Below, one piece after another: positions 7,648-11,228 of a DNA stretch of 11,228 nt. Origin of the DNA: Desulfobacterales bacterium (GTDB lineage Bacteria; Desulfobacterota; Desulfobacteria; Desulfobacterales; JAUCGF01); contig JAOZRC010000116.1 of assembly GCA_029940345.1 (NCBI GenBank), forward strand, positions 1 to 11,228, in the 5' to 3' direction. How positions within the stretch are numbered: the first letter of the stretch is position 1; every line of letters starts with the position of its first letter. The notes under the pieces are model-generated. The model saw only the letters and a program-made list of their open reading frames with translations. It had not been told where the DNA came from and ran no database searches. Made by a program: the position numbers and the translations under genes.

Positions 7648-10600
7648 ATGTGCGGACTTGCCGGTATTGTTGCAATTCATACAAAAGAGATAACCGACGC
7701 GTATCCGGATATGGATGCTTTAAGCGCGATGGTCAGACGTATTGAAGAACAGGGCTGCGATCAATGCTACGCTGACGGTGAGCTGTTGTGTTCAGAGTAT
7801 TTAGGCGGCGCTGATCACATTGACGCTCTTTGTGAAACGATTGTCAGTTTAAAAAGCGATCAGCTGTTTTATAAGATTTTTAATCACCGTGAATATCAAG
7901 CCCAACTAACCCTGTTGGCTGACCAGATCACGAAAATTATAGAAACGGAAGCGTCCGCCTTGCAGCGGATAATGGGACGCCTTGATGCTGAAACCGTTAC
8001 GACGATTGCGCAACAAATTGAAATATTAAAAGATAGCTCCTGGCGTCTAAACTGGGAAATTTTAGATAATTGCGCCAAGATCAATGAATTGATCGGGTAT
8101 GCCAATTTGGCGCCCACGTTTGCGTTGATTAAGATATACCGGCATATCAACGCGGTGCTTAACAGTATTGATCGCCTGGAAGTCAGGGGACGTGATTCCG
8201 CCGGTATTTCCCTGCTGTTTGTCCTTAGCGAAGCCGAATATAAATTTGTCATGGCAGCGCTTGCGGACAGCCAACTGGCCACGCAGTTGGATGCGCGTAA
8301 AGATCAATCTGTTTTAGTGAACAACTGCGTTGATGTCCGTAAATTCGAGGACCGGGAAGGCGACCCGTGTATAGCCGTATCCCTGGTTTACAAGGTTGCC
8401 AACGAAGTGGGTAGTTTGGGTGATAATATTCGGTTTTTACGCAATCAGATCAAAACAGACCCTTTTTTGGGATTACTGGCCAGTGCCGACCACCGCTATA
8501 ATACGGTCAGTGCGCATACGCGCTGGGCATCTGTGGGCGAAATCACCGAACCCAATTGTCACCCGGTGGATGGAACCACACCGCAGGCTGATTCGGATGA
8601 ACCGATCATTCACGTTTGTCTTAACGGCGATATCGATAATTACATCGAATTGAAAGCCGATTATGAACAAACGGGGGATCTGATTGATAAAGAGATCACC
8701 ACCGACACCAAAATCATTCCGCTTCAAATCCGAAAATATTTAAAAAGCGGCGCTGGCATCGAAGAGGCGTTTCGTTTGGCAGTGAATGACTTCAAAGGCT
8801 CTCATGCAATATCAATGCACACGGATCGTGCGCCGGGGAAACTGTTTTTGGCGCAAAAAGGCAGCGGCCAGGCAATTTTTATCGGACTTTCGCCTGATCA
8901 TTATATGCCGGCATCTGAAGTGTACGGATTTGTTGAAGAAACTTCCCGCTATCTTAAATTGGATGGCGAAAAACAGATCCAAGGACAGCGGGGTCCCACC
9001 CAAGGTCAAATTTTTATCCTTGATCAGGAAGGCGGCGGCGATTTAGCGGGTATAAAAGCATGTTACTACGACAGCACGCCTATCGAACTTTCAGAAAGCG
9101 ATATCAAACATACGGAAATCACATCGCGTGATATCGATCGTCAGGGCTATTCGCATTATTTTCTAAAAGAGATTTCCGAATCACCGGCATCTGTGGCCAA
9201 AACACTGGAAAATCGTTGGAAAATCAAGCCTGGTGAACCCGGTGATGAGGATCAGTATCTGATTGCCCTGGATGAAAACACATTTCCGGAATCAATCCGT
9301 GAAGCGCTGCAAGCAGATGCCTCGGTTACTAAAATCCGGCGCGTTTTTTTTGTGGGGCAGGGAACTGCGGGCGTGGCCGCTTTGGCTTGCGCCAATCTTT
9401 TTGACTATTATATGAATGATACGAGTATCCAGATAAACGCTTTAAAAGCATCCGAACTGAGTGGTTTTAAGCTTGGCAACGAAGATGATGAACAGATTAT
9501 GGCGGATGCTTTGGTCATAGCGATCAGCCAGTCCGGAACGACAACGGACACCAATCGCACCGTGGATATGGTGAAAAAACGCGGTGCCCACACACTGGCA
9601 ATTGTCAACCGCCGGGATTCTGATATCACATTTAAAGTTGACGGCGTTATGTACACCAGCAGCGGCCGTGATATTGAAATGTCAGTGGCATCAACCAAAG
9701 CGTTTTATTCCCAAATCGTGGCCGGTGCGCTGCTCTGTCTGAATATGGCACAACTGACCGGACGCCGCGGAGATCAGTTCATTACTGATGAAATCAGGGA
9801 ATTATCGCGTCTTCCTGATAAGATGCAACGTATTTTGGCAATGCAGGAACCGATCAAACGTTCAGCACGTCGCCTGACTGCGGTTACAACCTACTGGGCG
9901 GTGGTGGGCAGCGGCCCCAATAAGGCGTCTGCCGATGAGATCCGTATTAAGTTAAGCGAACTGTGCTATAAAACCCTTTCATCTGATTTTGTAGAAGATA
10001 AAAAACATATTGATCTGTCTGCCGAGCCGTTGATCCTGGTATGCGCCGCCGGTGCGCGCAAACAGGTTATCGGTGATATTATTAAAGACACCGCTATTTT
10101 TCATGCGCACAAAGCCACGCCGATTGTGATTGCCGATGAGGGTGAAACGCGTTTCGATCAATATGCGGCCGCTATTTTTCATGTGCCCGTGGTCAGTGAA
10201 CATTTGGCTCCGATTATGAACACGCTGGTGGGCCATATTTGGGGGTATTACGCCGCTTTATCCATCAATAGCGGTTCCCGGTTTCTATACCGCTTCCAGG
10301 AAGACATTCGTCGAATGGTGAATGCGTATACGGCCAGCGGTATGAACATTTATGAGGTTGTCTTGGAAGAAGCGTTTCGTGAAAAAATCACCCGTTTTTA
10401 CAACCAATTCAGAGCAGTTAAATCGGAACGGCGTTTTCCGATGAATATCGCCAAGGCGTCTGATCTGGCCCTGCTTTTAAAATATTTAGCGGGCAAATTG
10501 CCGATGACCGATTTTGAATTGGATTTTGGTAAAAAAGGCACGGCCCTCAATATGCTGGACACCTTGTTTGAATACTCCGGCCAGGCGATTAACCAGATGT

Positions 10601-11228
10601 TACGGCCGGTGGATGCCATTAAACATCAGGCCAAAACGGTGACTGTGGGTACCAGTCGGATTATATCTAAAATGGAAGGCATTTTGTTTGATTCGCTGGA
10701 GGCCTGCGACCTCAGCGTCGCCCAAATGACCAACCGGAATATCTTGGTGCTTCAAAACCTCCAACGCATTGTCGCCCAAATTCGAGGATCAATCCTTTAC
10801 CGCATCGACGGATTGAACCTTTTGGGAAAAACCACTGACCTGACCACGATTCAAATCATTAAGAAAGAAGGCTCATTAAAACCGTTAACTTCGCGTGTGG
10901 AAGGCGACAACCGGTTAAAAGGTTCCAAAAAAATAATCGTGCGTACAGGCAATGTCTTTATCGGCATCGGTCGTAAAGATGACCGCAGTATCATTATCAT
11001 ACCGGTGCTTTCCGCTTCTCCCAAAACGCCGAATATTATTGAATATATCCTTTTGCATCATATCTCTTTTAAAGACAGCATTCCGCTGGCGGATAAAATC
11101 AGCGCTTTGGGCGGCAAGTATGAACATATAACCAGCATCGTTCAGGAAAACAGCGTTCAATGGCGTGACGAACATCTTGATCTGGCAGAGGTGCGCGAAC
11201 TGTTCGGGCGTTCGGCTGAAAAAGTTGC
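7648..11228 (+). CDS. Giant GlmS-like glutamine amidotransferase/SIS protein, cut by the window edge
   Basis: Open for 1193 codons to the right edge, against 609 residues for E. coli GlmS, which makes glucosamine-6-phosphate from fructose-6-phosphate and glutamine. The N-terminal MCGLAGIV supplies the class-II amidotransferase nucleophile Cys2. Further glutaminase motifs are RGRDSAG (180-186), HTRW (290-293), NCHP (303-306), NG (326-327) and TDT (352-354). SIS domain 1 (about 560-700) has AISQSGTTTDT (625-635) and VASTKAF (680-686). SIS domain 2 (about 745-875) has Glu764, Lys768, Glu771 and His787 aligned with E. coli Glu481, Lys485, Glu488 and His504. The C-tail QAKTVTVG (994-1001) places Lys996 at E. 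coli Lys603. It differs by an insertion of about 150 residues (about 14-163), a longer stretch (187-289), about 110 residues before the C-tail, and an extension after 1001. It starts 4 bases after the kdnB stop, with AAGGA about 10 bases upstream, so the two are almost surely co-transcribed. Its substrate is uncertain. Confidence 0.85.
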   Translation, partial: MCGLAGIVAIHTKEITDAYPDMDALSAMVRRIEEQGCDQCYADGELLCSEYLGGADHIDALCETIVSLKSDQLFYKIFNHREYQAQLTLLADQITKIIETEASALQRIMGRLDAETVTTIAQQIEILKDSSWRLNWEILDNCAKINELIGYANLAPTFALIKIYRHINAVLNSIDRLEVRGRDSAGISLLFVLSEAEYKFVMAALADSQLATQLDARKDQSVLVNNCVDVRKFEDREGDPCIAVSLVYKVANEVGSLGDNIRFLRNQIKTDPFLGLLASADHRYNTVSAHTRWASVGEITEPNCHPVDGTTPQADSDEPIIHVCLNGDIDNYIELKADYEQTGDLIDKEITTDTKIIPLQIRKYLKSGAGIEEAFRLAVNDFKGSHAISMHTDRAPGKLFLAQKGSGQAIFIGLSPDHYMPASEVYGFVEETSRYLKLDGEKQIQGQRGPTQGQIFILDQEGGGDLAGIKACYYDSTPIELSESDIKHTEITSRDIDRQGYSHYFLKEISESPASVAKTLENRWKIKPGEPGDEDQYLIALDENTFPESIREALQADASVTKIRRVFFVGQGTAGVAALACANLFDYYMNDTSIQINALKASELSGFKLGNEDDEQIMADALVIAISQSGTTTDTNRTVDMVKKRGAHTLAIVNRRDSDITFKVDGVMYTSSGRDIEMSVASTKAFYSQIVAGALLCLNMAQLTGRRGDQFITDEIRELSRLPDKMQRILAMQEPIKRSARRLTAVTTYWAVVGSGPNKASADEIRIKLSELCYKTLSSDFVEDKKHIDLSAEPLILVCAAGARKQVIGDIIKDTAIFHAHKATPIVIADEGETRFDQYAAAIFHVPVVSEHLAPIMNTLVGHIWGYYAALSINSGSRFLYRFQEDIRRMVNAYTASGMNIYEVVLEEAFREKITRFYNQFRAVKSERRFPMNIAKASDLALLLKYLAGKLPMTDFELDFGKKGTALNMLDTLFEYSGQAINQMLRPVDAIKHQAKTVTVGTSRIISKMEGILFDSLEACDLSVAQMTNRNILVLQNLQRIVAQIRGSILYRIDGLNLLGKTTDLTTIQIIKKEGSLKPLTSRVEGDNRLKGSKKIIVRTGNVFIGIGRKDDRSIIIIPVLSASPKTPNIIEYILLHHISFKDSIPLADKISALGGKYEHITSIVQENSVQWRDEHLDLAEVRELFGRSAEKV

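Noticed and set aside
7896..8282. Minus-strand reading frame inside the GlmS-like gene
   Set aside because: It is antisense to a continuous frame with clear conserved motifs and has no recognisable protein content or ribosome binding site.

Overview
The window reads as chromosomal DNA of a Gram-negative, chemotactic bacterium with moderate GC content. The evidence is a TonB-dependent outer-membrane receptor, a periplasmic YfiR-type protein, a poly-HAMP chemoreceptor and an enzyme that modifies Kdo, the inner-core sugar of lipopolysaccharide (LPS). The style (multi-HAMP receptor beside TonB receptor and YfiR, plus a Kdo8N-type oxidase) would fit Desulfobacterota or a similar proteobacterial lineage, but this is an impression and not a placement.

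Layout. Positions 1-188 hold no identifiable gene, only two short GC-rich hairpins and perhaps the last codons of a gene entering from the left. Positions 189-6106, all on the minus strand, form a probable three-gene operon transcribed right to left. In order these are a 658-residue TonB-dependent receptor, a 175-residue exported YfiR/DUF4154 protein, and a 1109-residue methyl-accepting chemotaxis protein. The chemoreceptor has a periplasmic Cache-type sensor and a long tandem HAMP array. The array is built from two copies of a 221-residue block. The three products sit in the outer membrane, the periplasm and the inner membrane, so they could form a trans-envelope sensory chain. That function is inferred.

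Positions 6107-6548 are a 442-base divergent intergenic region with candidate promoters in both directions and two abutting palindromes just upstream of the rightward genes. From 6549 to the right edge, a second operon runs on the plus strand. Its first gene is kdnB, whose product oxidises Kdo at C8 on the way to 8-amino-Kdo (Kdo8N). Four bases later comes a very large GlmS-like gene that is still open after 1193 codons.

The GlmS-like protein is the most unusual object here. It keeps the N-terminal Cys nucleophile, both SIS domains, and the residues corresponding to the E. coli GlmS isomerase residues Glu481, Lys485, Glu488, His504 and Lys603. However, it carries large insertions inside the glutaminase domain and before the C-tail, plus a C-terminal extension of at least 190 residues. 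Some substrate-pocket positions are changed. Its tight coupling to kdnB suggests a role in amino-sugar supply or LPS-core amino-sugar chemistry. No kdnA aminotransferase is visible in the window.
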